A DNA stretch of 64,000 bases from Pyropia haitanensis (Eukaryota > Rhodophyta > Bangiophyceae > Bangiales > Bangiaceae): contig SDUX01000001.1 in NCBI GenBank assembly GCA_008729055.1, positions 806,001 through 870,000 on the forward strand. The letters are read 5' to 3'. The notes beneath the pieces were generated by a model. It searched no databases. It had not been told where the DNA came from and was given only the letters and a program-made list of their open reading frames with translations. Position numbers and translations under genes: made by a program. Shown piece by piece: positions 1 to 11,236 of this stretch; the stretch's first letter is position 1, and each line of letters opens with the position of its first letter.

Positions 1-2160
1 CCGCGCGCGGCGCCGCCGGTGGCGGCGTGTCGAGCCGGGCGGGCCCCGCGGGAGTGGGGGTTGACAGCCCCGCGCGTGCGTGCACCATCCGCCGACCGCC
101 GGTGGGGAAGGAAGGGGGGGGGGGGGGGGGGGGGGGGAGGGGTTGGGGCGCCACCCAAGCGGACGGACCGGGGAGCGGGGAGCAGGTGGGTGTCGGCGGC
201 AGAGGAGGGCGGGCAGCGGGACACGGCCCGGCGGCCGTCAGCCGCCTGCACCGCACCGGGCCGCGGGCGTTGCCGCCGCCGCCGCGGCCGGGCCGTGTAC
301 GTAGACGCCCCGCCGGCCGGCGCGCCACCCTGTGGACGGTGCGGGGGCGGCAGCCGCTCGTTGCATACAGCGCCAGCCGAGGCGTGGCGTGTCACACAGT
401 CCCCGTATGCGACGGCGAGCCAGAAGGGAGGAGGGGGGGGTGGGGGGGGGGGGGAGGGACGGCTGGTGGAGGTGCCTCTCAAGAGAGCGGCCGGCGTGGG
501 GGGACTCGGCGACGCCCGCGCGCCGGCGGAGTGTCGGATCAGCGTGGGGCGGGTGCAGACGCGGGGCGGGCGGGAAGAGCAGCGTGGCGGGCGCGCGGCG
601 CCGACGGCCGCCCGGGAGGTGCGCAGCGTACCGGCGGCGGCGGCAGGGGGAAGAGCGGCGGCGGGGTGCCTGCACAGAGGCGCCTCGCCTGACTCTTGCC
701 GCCGCTGCTGCAACAGGAGGACGCGCCGTCCGCGCCCAGCCTCCACCGTGACGGAGCCTTTGGGGGAGGGGGGGGGGGTTGGGGGGGGGGGGGGGGCCAG
801 GTGGAGAGGCGCGGGACCCGACCCGTCTGTGTGGCGCCGCGACCAAACGCGGCGGGGGGTGGCGGCGGCCGGCGTTGGAAAAAACAAAAAAAAAAAAAGG
901 CAGGAGCAGGTGTGGGACGCGGCCGCCGCGGGCGGGCGGGTCCCCCCTCCCCCCCCGCCGCGCGACGCCGCCGCGTCCGCCGCCGCCGCGCGTCGGTGAC
1001 GTTGCGGGCGGCGACCCGCGTCGGCGGCGCCTGGCGGGTGTACGTAGCGCGCCGCGCGGGCGGTCGCGGGCAGGGGTGGGTCGACGCGCACGGCCGGCGG
1101 CGAGCGTGCGCGGGTGGCAGCCGCGTCGGGGCAGCCGCGGCGGCGGCGGCGCCACGTACGGAGGCGGCGTGGCGGGTACGTGGGCGGAGCGCCCGCTGGT
1201 GTCGGAGCGGGATTACAGATCGGCACACCACCCCGCCCCTCCCCCCCCCCCCCCCCCCCTCAACCACCCGCCCCCGCGTGAGGGGCGCGGGAATGGAATG
1301 AGCCGGTCCCGCTCTCGCTCGTTGGTGCGTCGCAGTACGTACTGGAGTGCAGTGGAGTTGGGGAGGCGTGGACGGACGGGCCCGTTTGGGTAAACGCGGC
1401 CGGGGGGGGGGGGGGGCCGGCAACCTGACCTAAACCCCGCCCCACCCGCGCCGTCGCGCACCGCTGCTCCGCGCGCCGCGCCGCCGCCGCCGGTGCGTGC
1501 GTGCCGCCGACCCGCGCCGAGCGGCCCGCGGCGGCGGGGTCGCCCCTGTTGGAAGAGCACTTCCACAGCCCCACGCGCCCCCCCCCCCCCCCCCCCCCCC
1601 TCCCCTCCCCTTTGCCTTTCTGGATATAGGCATGGGTGGCTCGTCGTGAACTGGCAGCGCGGCTGCCGTGGCGGCACGCGCCCCACACCCACACCGATTC
1701 GGCCCACCCCGCCTCCCCAACCGATGCGGCGCGCGCGTGCGGCGGCGGCGGCGGCGGCCGCGGACGCCCCCCCTTGCACGCGGGTGGGGGGACGGCGGCC
1801 AGGGGCGGGCCGCCGGCGGGTGCGGCCGCGTGCGGCGGCGCGCGTGGCCCCGCCCGCGCGGGGGGTGGTGGTGGTGGAGGGGGTAGGCCAGCCACAGGGC
1901 GGTAGGGGGGGGAAGTGGCGGGCCGCGCGGGCGGCCGCGCCGCCAGCCCCCGTCGCTTCGTGATGACGCAGACAAAGACAAAAAAAAAAGGACAAAAAAA
2001 AGACCAGTCCCGCGGATGCGGCCGCGGGGTGAGAGCTCCACCACGAGCGGGAGAGGGGGCGTCGGCGCGGTGCGACGGGGGCTCGGGCGGCCAGAGCGGC
2101 CGCCGCTCCTCCCCATCCATCGCTCTACCTGCCCCCCATTCCACCCACGCCTCACACCTC
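1..2160. other. Low-complexity GC-rich stretch, no gene supported
   Basis: I see no recognisable domain on either strand. The stretch is dominated by long G or C runs (for example near 116-137, 782-796, 1241-1259 and 1580-1600), GC-rich trinucleotide tracts and two A-rich patches near 880-898 and 1978-2003. Long open frames exist in all six frames, but their translations are Arg/Pro/Ala/Gly filler with no frame preference, as expected for stop-poor GC-rich DNA. Confidence 0.6.
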
Positions 2161-4234
2161 TCATCCCCCGTGCTCTCCGCTTCCGCCCACGGCAATGGCA
2201 TCGCCCGCCTCGGCCGCGGCATCGCCCGCCTCGGCAGCGGCGTCGCCCGGGGCGGCATCGTCCGCCTTGGCGGCCGCCGCCGCCTCTGCTGCGGCATCGC
2301 TCGCCTCGGCCACGGCATCGCCCGCCTCGGCAGTGGCGTCGCCCGGGGCGGCATCGCCCGCCCTGGCGGCCGCCGCCGCCTCTGCTGCGGCCGCGTCGGC
2401 GGCGAGCCGCCGCAGCCGCCGCGCCCAGCGGGCGACCTTGGACAGCGGCTTGGGCCCGACGTCCACCACGCTCAGCACGTACACCCAGACGGTGCCGTCG
2501 GCGGCGGTCACCCGCCGCCGCGGCTGCGGCGGCAGGGCGGCGGCCAGCCACGCCGCCTCGGCGGGCGTCGGCGGCCGGTCGCCCGTGCCGCTGCCGCCGC
2601 CAACGACACCGCCGCCGACGCCGCCGCCGCCGTCGCCGCGGCTGTCGTCACGGCGGTCGTCCCCGTCAAGGGCGTCGGTGCCGCCGTCACCGCCGCCGCC
2701 GCCACCGCCGCCGTCGCCGCCGCCAACCCCAGCGCCGTGGGCGTCCCCCCCCCCCCCTCCCGCCGCAGCGCAATCATAAAGCTGCAGTCGTTGGCCACCT
2801 GCGCGACCATAAAGCGCGCGAGCAGCCCCGCCGCGTCGGCGGCGGGGAGGCGCGCGAGGGCCGCCTCGGCCGCCGCGACGGCGGCCGCCTCGGCCGCCGC
2901 GCCCGCCGCGCCCGCCGCCCGCCATGAGCGCACCGCGGCGGCGGCGGCGGCGGCGGTTGGCCACGACACGAGGTGCTCGAGCGCGTCCAGGTGGGCGTCG
3001 GCCAGCAGGGGCGGCCGCGGCGCGTCGGCGGCGGCGGCGGCGGCGCCGCCGCGGTCACCCCCATACGGTACGTCGTCTGGGGTGCCCCCGCCCGCTGGGC
3101 CACCCGCAGCCACTGCCGCGGCAACGGCGGCGGGCCCCCCGAGGTACGCCGCCCAGACGGCGGCGGCAAGCTCCGCCCCGCCTCCCCCGAGGCGTGCTAC
3201 CACCGCCGCCGCCCCCAGCGCGCCGAGCGCGTCCGCGTCCTGCAGGCCCACCACCGCGTCGCGGACGCCAGTCTCCGCGACGAGCGCCGCGGCGGCGGCG
3301 GCAAAGACCGCGTCGACGGGGCCTTCGGGGGTAGTGGTGACAGGGGTGACCAGGGGGGCGGGAGGAGGGGGGGGATGCGCGGCGCCGCCCGCCGCGTCGG
3401 CGGCGTGCGCGGCTGGGGTGGCCGGCGGGGGGGGCACCAGCGCCCGCCGCGCCCACACCTGCACCCGCCGGTCGCCGCGGTGCCACACCCCCGCCAGCGC
3501 CGCCGCCACCTCTGCCGGCTGCCGCCCACACAGCAGCACCGCCGCCGACGCGTCGGGGGGTTCCCCACCCTCCCCGCCTCCGACCACCGCCGCCGCGGGC
3601 GGCCGCTCCCAGACGCCCAGCCCCGCGCCCGCCGGCAGCAGCCGGGAGCGGCAGCCGAGGGCACGCTTGGGCTTGACCTCCACGACCACCCCTTCCCCCC
3701 CTCCATCGCTGTCGCCGTCAAAGGCGGCCATCAGGTCGCGCGACACGCCCACCGCGGCCGCGGACGGGTCGACGGCGGAGCCCGCCGCGGCGCGCCACGC
3801 CGGCCGGTCGGGCGCGACGGCGGCGGCGGCGGCGGCGAGCCAGCCGGGGGGGGGCGCACCCCGACGACGGGGGGAGACGCGCCCATCAGGGGGGGGCGCG
3901 TGAGGGTGTTGGAAAAGCAGAGGGCGGCGGCGAGGGGCGGGTCCCCATCGTCAAGGAGGGTGGGGGAGGCGGGGGCGGCACCAGCGGCATGGACGACGGC
4001 GGCGGCGGCGGCGGCGACGGCGTCGGCGGCGGTGGTGGTGGACGAGGCCGCAGCTGGTACGGGACTGGCGGCGGGGGGTGCGGCCGCCGCGGCCGGCGGC
4101 GCGCACTTGATCAGCGACGCGACCGTGCCGGGCGGCGCGATGCCGCCGCGGACGAGCAGGTGCTTGCCGCCTTCGGCGACGAAGCGGATGGGCGACGGGC
4201 GGGACGGCGGTGGGGGAGGGAGGGGGGTGACCAT
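2161..4234 (-). CDS. IPK1: Inositol-pentakisphosphate 2-kinase (IPK1-like), frame broken at two C/G runs
   Basis: Likely makes phytic acid (InsP6) by phosphorylating InsP5 at the 2-position. The start at 4234 is the first Met just before a kinase N-lobe-like stretch (FVAEGGKHLLV). About 125 residues on comes RPAWR, then VSRDLM and the family's EVKPK signature (EIKPK in plant and animal enzymes). Near the C-terminus lie ANDCSFMIALR (family: AKDCSIMI) and DVGPKPLSKV (family: DLDLKPLSKI). These blocks are in correct IPK1 order but in three frames. The first change falls in the G run at about 3846-3854, the second in the C run at about 2745-2758. The C-terminal tail carries a duplicated 32-residue Ala/Glu/Asp segment unrelated to the enzyme core. 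About 690 residues against 450 for plant IPK1, the excess being Ala/Gly/Pro insertions. The breaks are probably run-length errors; a pseudogene is the alternative. Family call fairly sure, exact protein not. Confidence 0.72.
2200..2391 (-). repeat. Tandem 96-bp duplication in the IPK1 3' coding end
   Basis: Two adjacent 96-bp units (2200-2295 and 2296-2391) encode two near-identical 32-residue Ala/Glu/Asp-rich segments containing GDAAPGDA. The unit length is a multiple of three, so the duplication keeps the frame. Confidence 0.8.
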
Positions 4235-4978
4235 GGGAGGGGAAGGAGGGGCGGCACGCGGGGGGGGGGGAGGAAGAGGCGGGGCAGAGGAGGGGGAAGA
4301 GGGACGAGGGGAAAGGGGGGGGGCGGGTCTCGGGGTCTCGGGGGCTGACACGCTGGCAGTGGGTGGCTCGGGAGAGCAGACGCACAGCGTGGAGCTCGCC
4401 GCATTCCCAGTGCCGAGGACACGTTGGAGCGTTCCTTCTGGACTGCCTGTATGCAATACGTAGTGGAGGGGAGGAGTGTGGGCGCGGGAGGACAAGGGAG
4501 ATGCGCGTGCATGCGACAGCAGTCGGACACCCGCATCCCAAATACTTTCTGGAATGGGCAGACGGCTGATCTATTGAGACCAATTCCATGCGTGCTGCAT
4601 ACTTTTCGCGTCATGTTTCGCTGAAGTTATGTGCGGGATGAAAATAATGCCAGGAATTCGTAGGATGATTTTCATCTTTTGGAGTGCGCGTCGTTGGCGG
4701 GCGACGTCGCGTCGCGGCTTCCGGGTCTTGGCCGTGCCCGTTTACTCTGTGTCGGGAGCGCCCGCTCCACAGCCTGTTCCCTGCGTGACTTCCCACACCG
4801 CCTTACTGCAACGCGCTGCGTTGGCTGGCAGGTGTGCCTACCTTATTCACCCCTGCGCTGCTTCCGATCTGTGCGACCCATCTTTTTTCTTCCTTCTTGC
4901 TGCGGCGACGGCCCACCTCCCGCCACCCTGCCCGAGGTCCCCCCGCCGGCCCTCCCCCCCCAACAGCGGCCGCCGGCC
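4235..4978. promoter_or_regulatory. Divergent spacer between IPK1 and SmB
   Basis: A 744-bp spacer separates two genes transcribed away from each other. The part at about 4540-4700 is visibly richer in A/T than the coding flanks, which suits a shared or back-to-back promoter. I see no convincing TATA box, and transcription starts cannot be placed from sequence alone. Confidence 0.35.
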
Positions 4979-6229
4979 ATGGCGCCGTCCAAGGCGGCCG
5001 CCGGCCGCGGTGGCGGCGGTGGCGGCAAGATGATCCAGTACATCAACTGCCGGATGCGGCTGACGCTCGACGACGGCCGCACGCTCATTGGCAAGCTCCT
5101 CGCCTTTGACAAGCACATGAACGTGGTGCTCGGCGAGACGGAGGAGTTTCGGCGGACGCGAAAAAAGAAGGCCGCCGCCGCCGCCGCTGCCGCCGCCGCC
5201 ACCGCTGCGGGCGGTGCTGGCGCGGCCGCCAATGGCGCGGCGGCGGCGGCGTCGCCCGTGGCGGGGGCGGGCGTGGAGAAGCGCACGCTCGGCATGGTCA
5301 TCCTCCGCGGCGAGTGCGTCGTGTCGCTGACCGTCGAGTCGCCGCCGCCGCCGGCCAAGAAGCGGGCGCCCAAGCTGCCGCCGTCCCTGTCCAAGGCCGC
5401 CCCGGCGGGGCGCGGCGTCGCCGCCGCCGCGCCGGCGCAGCTGTACGGGGCTCCCCCCGCCGCAGGGGGGGAGCCGGCAAACCCCCTGGGCCCGGCGGCG
5501 GCGGTGGTGGGGCCGCCGGGGGGGGGGGGGGGCGCCGGGGGGGGGGGGGGGGGGGGCGCCCTTGCTCCCGGCCGGCCGCGGCTTTGCGCCGGGGCCGGCC
5601 ATGCGCGGCGGCGGCGGTGGGGGGGGCGGGGGCGCGCCGCCGCCGTCACTCGGCGGCGGCGCGTCGGGGCCAATGGGCGGCGGCGGCGGCGGCGGCGGTG
5701 GTGGTGGCGGCGGCGGTGGCGGCGGCGGTGGCGGCGGCGGGCCGCCGCACCTGGGCCCGCCCGGCGTTGGCGGCGGCGCGTACCCCCCCCCCCGCAGCCT
5801 GGCATGCCCGGCGGCGTTGGCCCCCCCGGCGGCATGCCGCCGTACGGCGGCGGCGTGCTGCCGCCGCCGCACCTCCCCCCCCCGGCTATGGGGGCAACCC
5901 CGCCGCGGCGGCGGCGGCGGCCGCCGCCGCCGCCGCCGCCCAAATGGCCGCGGCGGTGGCGTATGGTGGCGGCATGCCGCCGCCGCCGCTGGGCATGCCC
6001 CCGCCCCCGCCGGGGGGTGCCGCCGGTGGCGGCGGCGGCAGCGGCGGGATGGCGCCGCCGCCGCCGGGGGGGATGCCCCCGCCGCCGGGGGGGGGGGGGG
6101 GGGGATGGGGCCGCCCCCGCCGGGCGGCCGCGGTCGCGGGTACCCGCCGCCACCGGGGGGGGGGGGCGGGGGGGGGGGGCGGGGCGGGGGTACCCGGGTG
6201 GGCCGCCGCCGGGCGGGCGCAAGTGGTAG
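4979..6229 (+). CDS. SNRPB: Small nuclear ribonucleoprotein-associated protein B (SmB)
   Basis: A core spliceosomal Sm protein, part of the heptameric ring on U1, U2, U4 and U5 snRNAs. The ATG at 4979 is followed within about 18 residues by an Sm1 motif (MIQYINCRMRLTLDDGR, then LIGKLLAFDKHMNVVL). The Sm2 half (LGMVILRGECVVSLTVE) lies about 60 residues further on after a poly-Ala insertion. The rest is a Gly/Pro/Met-rich tail with PPPGM-like repeats typical of SmB, ending GGPPPGGRKW at the TAG at 6227. The tail is coherent only if the frame moves among all three phases at G or C runs near 5520-5556, 5787-5795, 5875-5883, 6088-6102 and 6159-6178. About 415 residues, long for SmB (about 240-280). 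Sm fold very sure; exact tail uncertain. Confidence 0.88.
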   Translation: MAPSKAAAGRGGGGGGKMIQYINCRMRLTLDDGRTLIGKLLAFDKHMNVVLGETEEFRRTRKKKAAAAAAAAAATAAGGAGAAANGAAAAASPVAGAGVEKRTLGMVILRGECVVSLTVESPPPPAKKRAPKLPPSLSKAAPAGRGVAAAAPAQLYGAPPAAGGEPANPLGPAAAVVGPPGGGGGAGGGGGGGALAPGRPRLCAGAGHARRRRWGGRGRAAAVTRRRRVGANGRRRRRRRWWWRRRWRRRWRRRAAAPGPARRWRRRVPPPPQPGMPGGVGPPGGMPPYGGGVLPPPHLPPPAMGATPPRRRRRPPPPPPPKWPRRWRMVAACRRRRWACPRPRRGVPPVAAAAAAGWRRRRRGGCPRRRGGGGGDGAAPAGRPRSRVPAATGGGGRGGGAGRGYPGGPPPGGRKW

Positions 6230-6439
6230 GTGGGAGGGGGGGGGGGGGGGGGGCGGTGGGTTGGCAGCGGCCGCCCCTCGCTGGCGGGACGGGGGGGGGG
6301 GGGTGGGCGAGGCATGGACGACGCCGCAGGTGCGGCAGGAGCGCGGAGGGAGAGTGGCGGGGGCCGCCACCCTGGCGCAGTGTTGTTGTTTTTTTCTTCC
6401 TTGCTTCCGTGTCGCCCTCCCGTGGGGCTGGCAGAGGGG

Positions 6440-7620
6440 TTGGGGCGCCCCGGTGTGTGGCGACACCGCCGTTTCCTCTATACTGGCTTCGTGGCTTCCT
6501 CGTGCGTGCCTAGCATCGTGAACGGGCTGTCACCGGGTGCTTCTCCTCTGGTGTGGCGCCCCGTTGTGGGACGCCTCCCTCGCTGCCTCTGCACCCCCAC
6601 CGTCGTGGTACCGTCACTACCTCGCATCGTCCCCTTTCTTCTCCCCGGTGCTGCCCTTTGGACCAACACCCCGCCCTGGCGCACCGCACGGCCTGTCTGC
6701 CCGCGCTCAAGGACGGCCAAGGCGCCGCGGCGGCCACGGCCCTGGCGACGCGTCCTTGTCTGTCTTTCTCGGCGTCGCCTGTGGGCGCGACACGGCGGGA
6801 GGCGTCGCGTTGTCCCAGGTGCTCCCGTGTGGCACCGCGTTGTGTAGCGCCGTCGCCGTTCCCTCTCGACGCCCACCAGCGCCCTCTGTCCATTCCTCGC
6901 GTCGTCTCCTGTCTCCTTTTTTCGTGGTCCCCCTGTCACACAAAGGCCCACCCTGTGGCAGCCACCGCGCGGCGTGTCGGCATGTACGAGGCCAGCCAGC
7001 TGCAAACGGCGGCGGTCACCCTCCTACTTGCCGTGTGCTCTTCATGTCTCTCCCCCTGTCCTGTGGGTTGGCGCCACCGCCTGCCCCTCTGTACTCGCAC
7101 AGTCTCCCCCACATCCGTACGTGGCATCGTCTGCTTGCTCCTGGTGCTCTGCCCGTGTGGCGCCGCGGAGTGTGGTGTCACCGGCGTTCCCTCCGTACCC
7201 GTACTGCCGCTCTCCCGTCCATTCCTTGCGTGCCCCTTTCCCCCCTGGTTCTCTCGCTCTCGGGAGGCGCCGCTCTGGGTGACGTCAACGCCTCTCCCGC
7301 CGTACCGCCACCGTCGCTTCCCCGTTGCTACGTCGCGTGGTCCCTTTTTTTCTTCTCCCCGGTGCTCTCCCTTTCACGGAAGCTCACCCCGCGGCACCGC
7401 GTGGCCTGACGGTGTGGACGAGGCCAGCCGGGAGGCGGCGGTGTCCGCGTGTGCTTGGGGTGCGTCGGTTTTTTCTTTCCCCTTCCCGTCGGTGGTCGCC
7501 TCTTGGAGCGCGCGTGGCGCCGCTGCGTGGTGTGCGTCCGGCACCCCGTCTTGGACTCCCACCGCCGCGCCTCTGCCCGTGCCTCGCACGGTCCCGTCCG
7601 TCTCCCCCCCAGGGTTCCCC
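6440..7620. repeat. Diverged tandem repeat family, period about 280-350 bp
   Basis: Related units begin near 6445, 6549, 6828, 7156 and 7510, each opening with a TGTGGCGCC-like word. Other words recur at matching offsets: CTTCTCCCCGGTGCT at about 6639 and 7352, CGAGGCCAGCC at about 6987 and 7419, and CATTCCT/CATTCCTTGCG at about 6891 and 7219. Divergence is high and there is no conserved frame, so this looks like old non-coding satellite or element decay rather than a gene family. Confidence 0.45.
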
Positions 7621-8210
7621 TCCCACGCAGGCCTGCTCCCCCCAGAGTTGCCACCGCCCTACCATTCTGGACACAGCACACAAACGCGTGGACCCTACAG
7701 AGTACCACCCGCTCCTCCCTCCGCCCCTTCCCCCCCCCGCTACGGCTGCGACCACGACCGCCGCGGGGGACCGTACCCGCCGCGGCGCGTCGGCGCGGCG
7801 GTCCCGCCCGCGGCGCACCCTCGGCGGCCGACACCCACCCCCTCCCCCCCCCCCCCCCCCCCCCCCCCCACGAGGAGTTTCCCGCAAGCGGAAATTGGCC
7901 CCGCCCGCGCGAATTCCCCCGCCCCGCGGCCACCACCACCCCCCTCCCGCGGGTGGGGACACACAAGCAAGACGACCGCCAAGCGACGGCCGCCACCACC
8001 TCCCCCCCCCCCCCCCCCCCACCACTCCTCGCCCGCGCCGCCGGCGTGTTCCCTCTCGACTGCGCCCGCCACGGCCGGCGCGTCTGTCGCCGACGCGTCC
8101 CCCCTTTCCCCCCCCTCAACACCGCTCTCCCTCCTCCCTCTCCTCCCCCTCCCCCCCTTCTTCCTTCCCCTACGGGCTCTCTGCCCGCCCGCCGTGTGGC
8201 CGGCTCGTTG

Positions 8211-8237
8211 TTTTTTTTTTTTTTTTTTTTTTTTTTT
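8211..8237. repeat. Poly-T run (27 bases)
   Basis: An uninterrupted run of 27 T in DNA otherwise dominated by G/C. It sits 64 bp upstream of the ATG of the SANT-domain gene. It could be a promoter element, an opposite-strand poly(A) remnant, or simple slippage; the sequence does not decide. Confidence 0.8.
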
Positions 8238-8301
8238 GTGGTGACCCGCTGAGGGGGAGCGCGGCGCGCCGCCTCCCCCGCCCGCCGCCGACGGCTGGGT
8301 C

Positions 8302-9236
8302 ATGGCCACGACGCGGCCGCCACCCGGCTGGGGTGGTGGCGCCCCGCCCCCGTCGCACGTGCCGGTGGGCGTCCCGCCGTCTCCCCCACCGGCGGCCCGG
8401 CCGGCCGCCGCGGCCGCCGCGGCGGCCGGCAAGGCCGCCGCCACGGCGGCCGGCAAGGGCGTTGCCGCGGCGCCCGTCAAGGGCGTTGCCGCGGCGCCCG
8501 TCAAGGGCGTTGCCGCGGCGCCCGTCAAGGGCGTTGCCGCGGCGCCCGTCAAGGGCGTTGCCGCGGCGGGGGGTGCCGCCGCCGGCCGCCGGCGGGCGCC
8601 CGCCTTGGCCGCCGCCCCACGCGGCCGCCGCCGCCCGTCTCGTCCGTTGACCGCCGTTGCGGTTGCCGTCGACGGTGGTCGCGCGCGGGTGCCACCCGCC
8701 GCCGCCGCCGGTCCGACTCCCGCCGCTGCCGGTGGTGGCGGTGGTGGTGGTGGTGGTGGTGGTGGTGGTGGTGGTGGGGGTGGTGGTGGTGGTGGTGGTG
8801 GTGGCGGGTCGTCCACCCGCTCTCGACAAGCGCCCGCCCGTGCTCTTCCCGCCGTTGCTGGCGTGCGGTTGCGCCCTACGTTTGGCGGCGGTGGGGGGGG
8901 CGTCGCCGTTGGCGGGTCGTCGACGGCTGTGGCGGCGGGGGCGGCGCAAGGGGCGGGCGTGGCCGGGGGGGGCGGCCCCGCGGGGGAGGCCTGCCCCGCC
9001 GTGACCGTCCTTTCTCGTGATCACCCGCCCACGCGGGTGTCGGTGCCAAGGGGGGGGGGGGAGGGCGTGGGGGGGGCGCTTTGCCCGACGGGGCGGTCGC
9101 TGCCCCGTTGGGTGCTGCCGACGCCGCCGCCGCCGTTGCAGACACCCCCCCGGCGGATGTTCCACCACCATCGACGACGCGGAGTGCGAGAGCTGCAAAG
9201 AAGAAGGGCACCGCCGCCGCGCCGGTGGCGGCCCCA

Positions 9237-9290
<54 letters not shown>

Positions 9291-9820
9291 GCGGCGGCGA
9301 CGGATTTGGCGTCGACGCTGTCGGCCGGCCGCCGGCAGCGGCGGCACCGGGCGGCGGCGTGGCGGCTCCAGCGGGACCCCGTGCTGGCAGAGGCCGCCCC
9401 GCCCGCCCGTCCACGGCGGCCTGGTTCTCGTACCGCAGACGCGGTCCCGCCCGGTGCCGGCGGCGACGGCGACGGGGTCGGCGGTGGTGGCGGTGGTGCT
9501 GACGGTGGGGACCGCGGCGGCGGCGGCGGCGGCGGTGACACCGCGGCCGCTGTCGCGGCCGCTTCCACCACCACCGCCGCCACGGCGGCGGCGAGGACGG
9601 CGAGGACGGCGGGGCTGCCACCCAGCGGTCCCGTCCTTGCGGAAGTCCCGGCCTCCCGCAAACGGCCACGCGGGGATCGTCGTGCGCGCACCAGTCGTGG
9701 CAGCGGTGGTGGCGACGGCGGTGGTGGCCGCGGAGACCACGGCGGTGGTGGTGGCGACGACAGTGGCGGCGTCGGTGGCGGCGCGCTGCCCGCCGCGGCG
9801 GCCGCGGCCGCCACCGCCAC

Positions 9821-9864
<44 letters not shown>

Positions 9865-11197
9865 GGGCGGCGGTGCTGCCATCCACCCGCGCCGTGCTTG
9901 TGCAAGCCCCCGCCCCCCGCGCGCGACCGCGGAGGGATCGTCGTGGCGTCGGTGGTGGTGGTGGGGACGGCGGCGGTGGCGCGGACGGCGGCGGTGGCGG
10001 CGGCACTGTGCCCGCCGTGGCCGTCGCGGCCGCCACGGCCGCCGCGACGGGGGGGACGGCGCGACTGCCATCGGATGGGCTCATCCTTGTGGCAGCCCCC
10101 GCCCGTCCCACGCGGAAACGCAGGGATCGTCGTGGCGCCCACGGTCGCGGTAGTGACGATGGCGACGGTGGTGGCGGCGGTGGCAACGGCGGTAGCGGCG
10201 GCGGTGGTGCTGCGCCCGCCGCCGCTGCCGCACCCGACACCATTGCCGCTTCCGTGGCGGAGATGGCGCAGCTGCCCGCCAACGGGCCCGTCGCTGTGGT
10301 AGCTGCCGCCCCTCGTACGCGGCCGCGCCGTGCACCGCGTCTTTCTCGTGCCCTTGGCAGCATCCGCGGCGATGGCGGAGGTGACGGCGGCGGCGACCGT
10401 ACCTGCGGTGTCGGCGGTGGTGATGGTGGTGGTAGTAGTGGTGGTGGTGATGGCCATGCGCCGCCCTCCGGTGCCGCACCCACCGCCCCTGCCGCCCCTG
10501 CGCTGACGGCCGGTGGTCCCGCGTCGGGCACGCGCAAGCGCACCACGTCGCCCACGTCTGTGATCGACGTGGCCGTCAGCGTGGGACGGCCGGCCAAGCG
10601 GCGCGCCGCCGCCGCCGCCGTCGCGGCTGCCGCCGCCGCCGTCGCCGCCCCCGTTGTCGCCGCCCCAGTAGCGGCGGGGGCGGCGGCGGGCGGCGCTGCC
10701 GCCCGCTTCCTTGCCACCGCCCCGCGGCTGCACGCGATTGACGCGCCCGCCGTGGCGCCGGGGGGGTGGCGGCGGCCGTCGCGGCCGCCGCGGCCGTCGC
10801 GGCAACCGCGACCACGGCGGCACCGCGGGCGGCATCGCCGCGCGGCCGCCGGCCGCCGGCCGACCGGGCGCCGCCGGCCGACGCCGCCGCGCGGGTGGCA
10901 CTCGAGCGCAACGTCCGCGCTTGGCTCGACAACTCCCCAAGCGTGGCGGGCAGCTGCGGCGGCAGCGGCGGCGACGGCGGCGACGGCGGCGACGGCGGTG
11001 GGGCCGGCGACGGCGGTGGTGGTGGCCGTGCCGGTGGGGGTGGCGGCCGCGGGGGTGGCGACCGCGGCGGCGGCGGCCGCGGCGGCGGCCGTGGCGCTCG
11101 CCACCACGACCCGGCGGCGTCGGGGCTGGCCGCCGCCGCGGCGGTCGCGGCGGCGGTGGCGGCCGAGGCCGCGCCCGCGTTTGCCGCCGCCCGTGCC

Positions 11198-11236
<39 letters not shown>

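Larger units (their letters stand above)
6230..8301. other. Gene-free stretch with degenerate repeats and a T27 run
   Basis: No domain is recognisable in any frame. The left part (6430-7700) is pyrimidine-leaning and less GC-extreme, and carries the diverged tandem repeat listed separately. The right part (7720-8200) is C-run-rich. A pure T run at 8211-8237 ends 64 bp before the first ATG of the next gene. Confidence 0.5.

Noticed and set aside
2508..3752. Calling the 414-codon minus-strand frame a complete stand-alone gene.
   Set aside because: Conserved IPK1 blocks lie on both sides of it in other phases, so it is the middle part of one broken gene.
6553..8244. A 563-codon plus-strand frame through the SmB-SANT spacer.
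   Set aside because: It crosses degenerate tandem repeats whose units differ in phase, ends in a poly-Phe stretch from the T run, and shows no domain.
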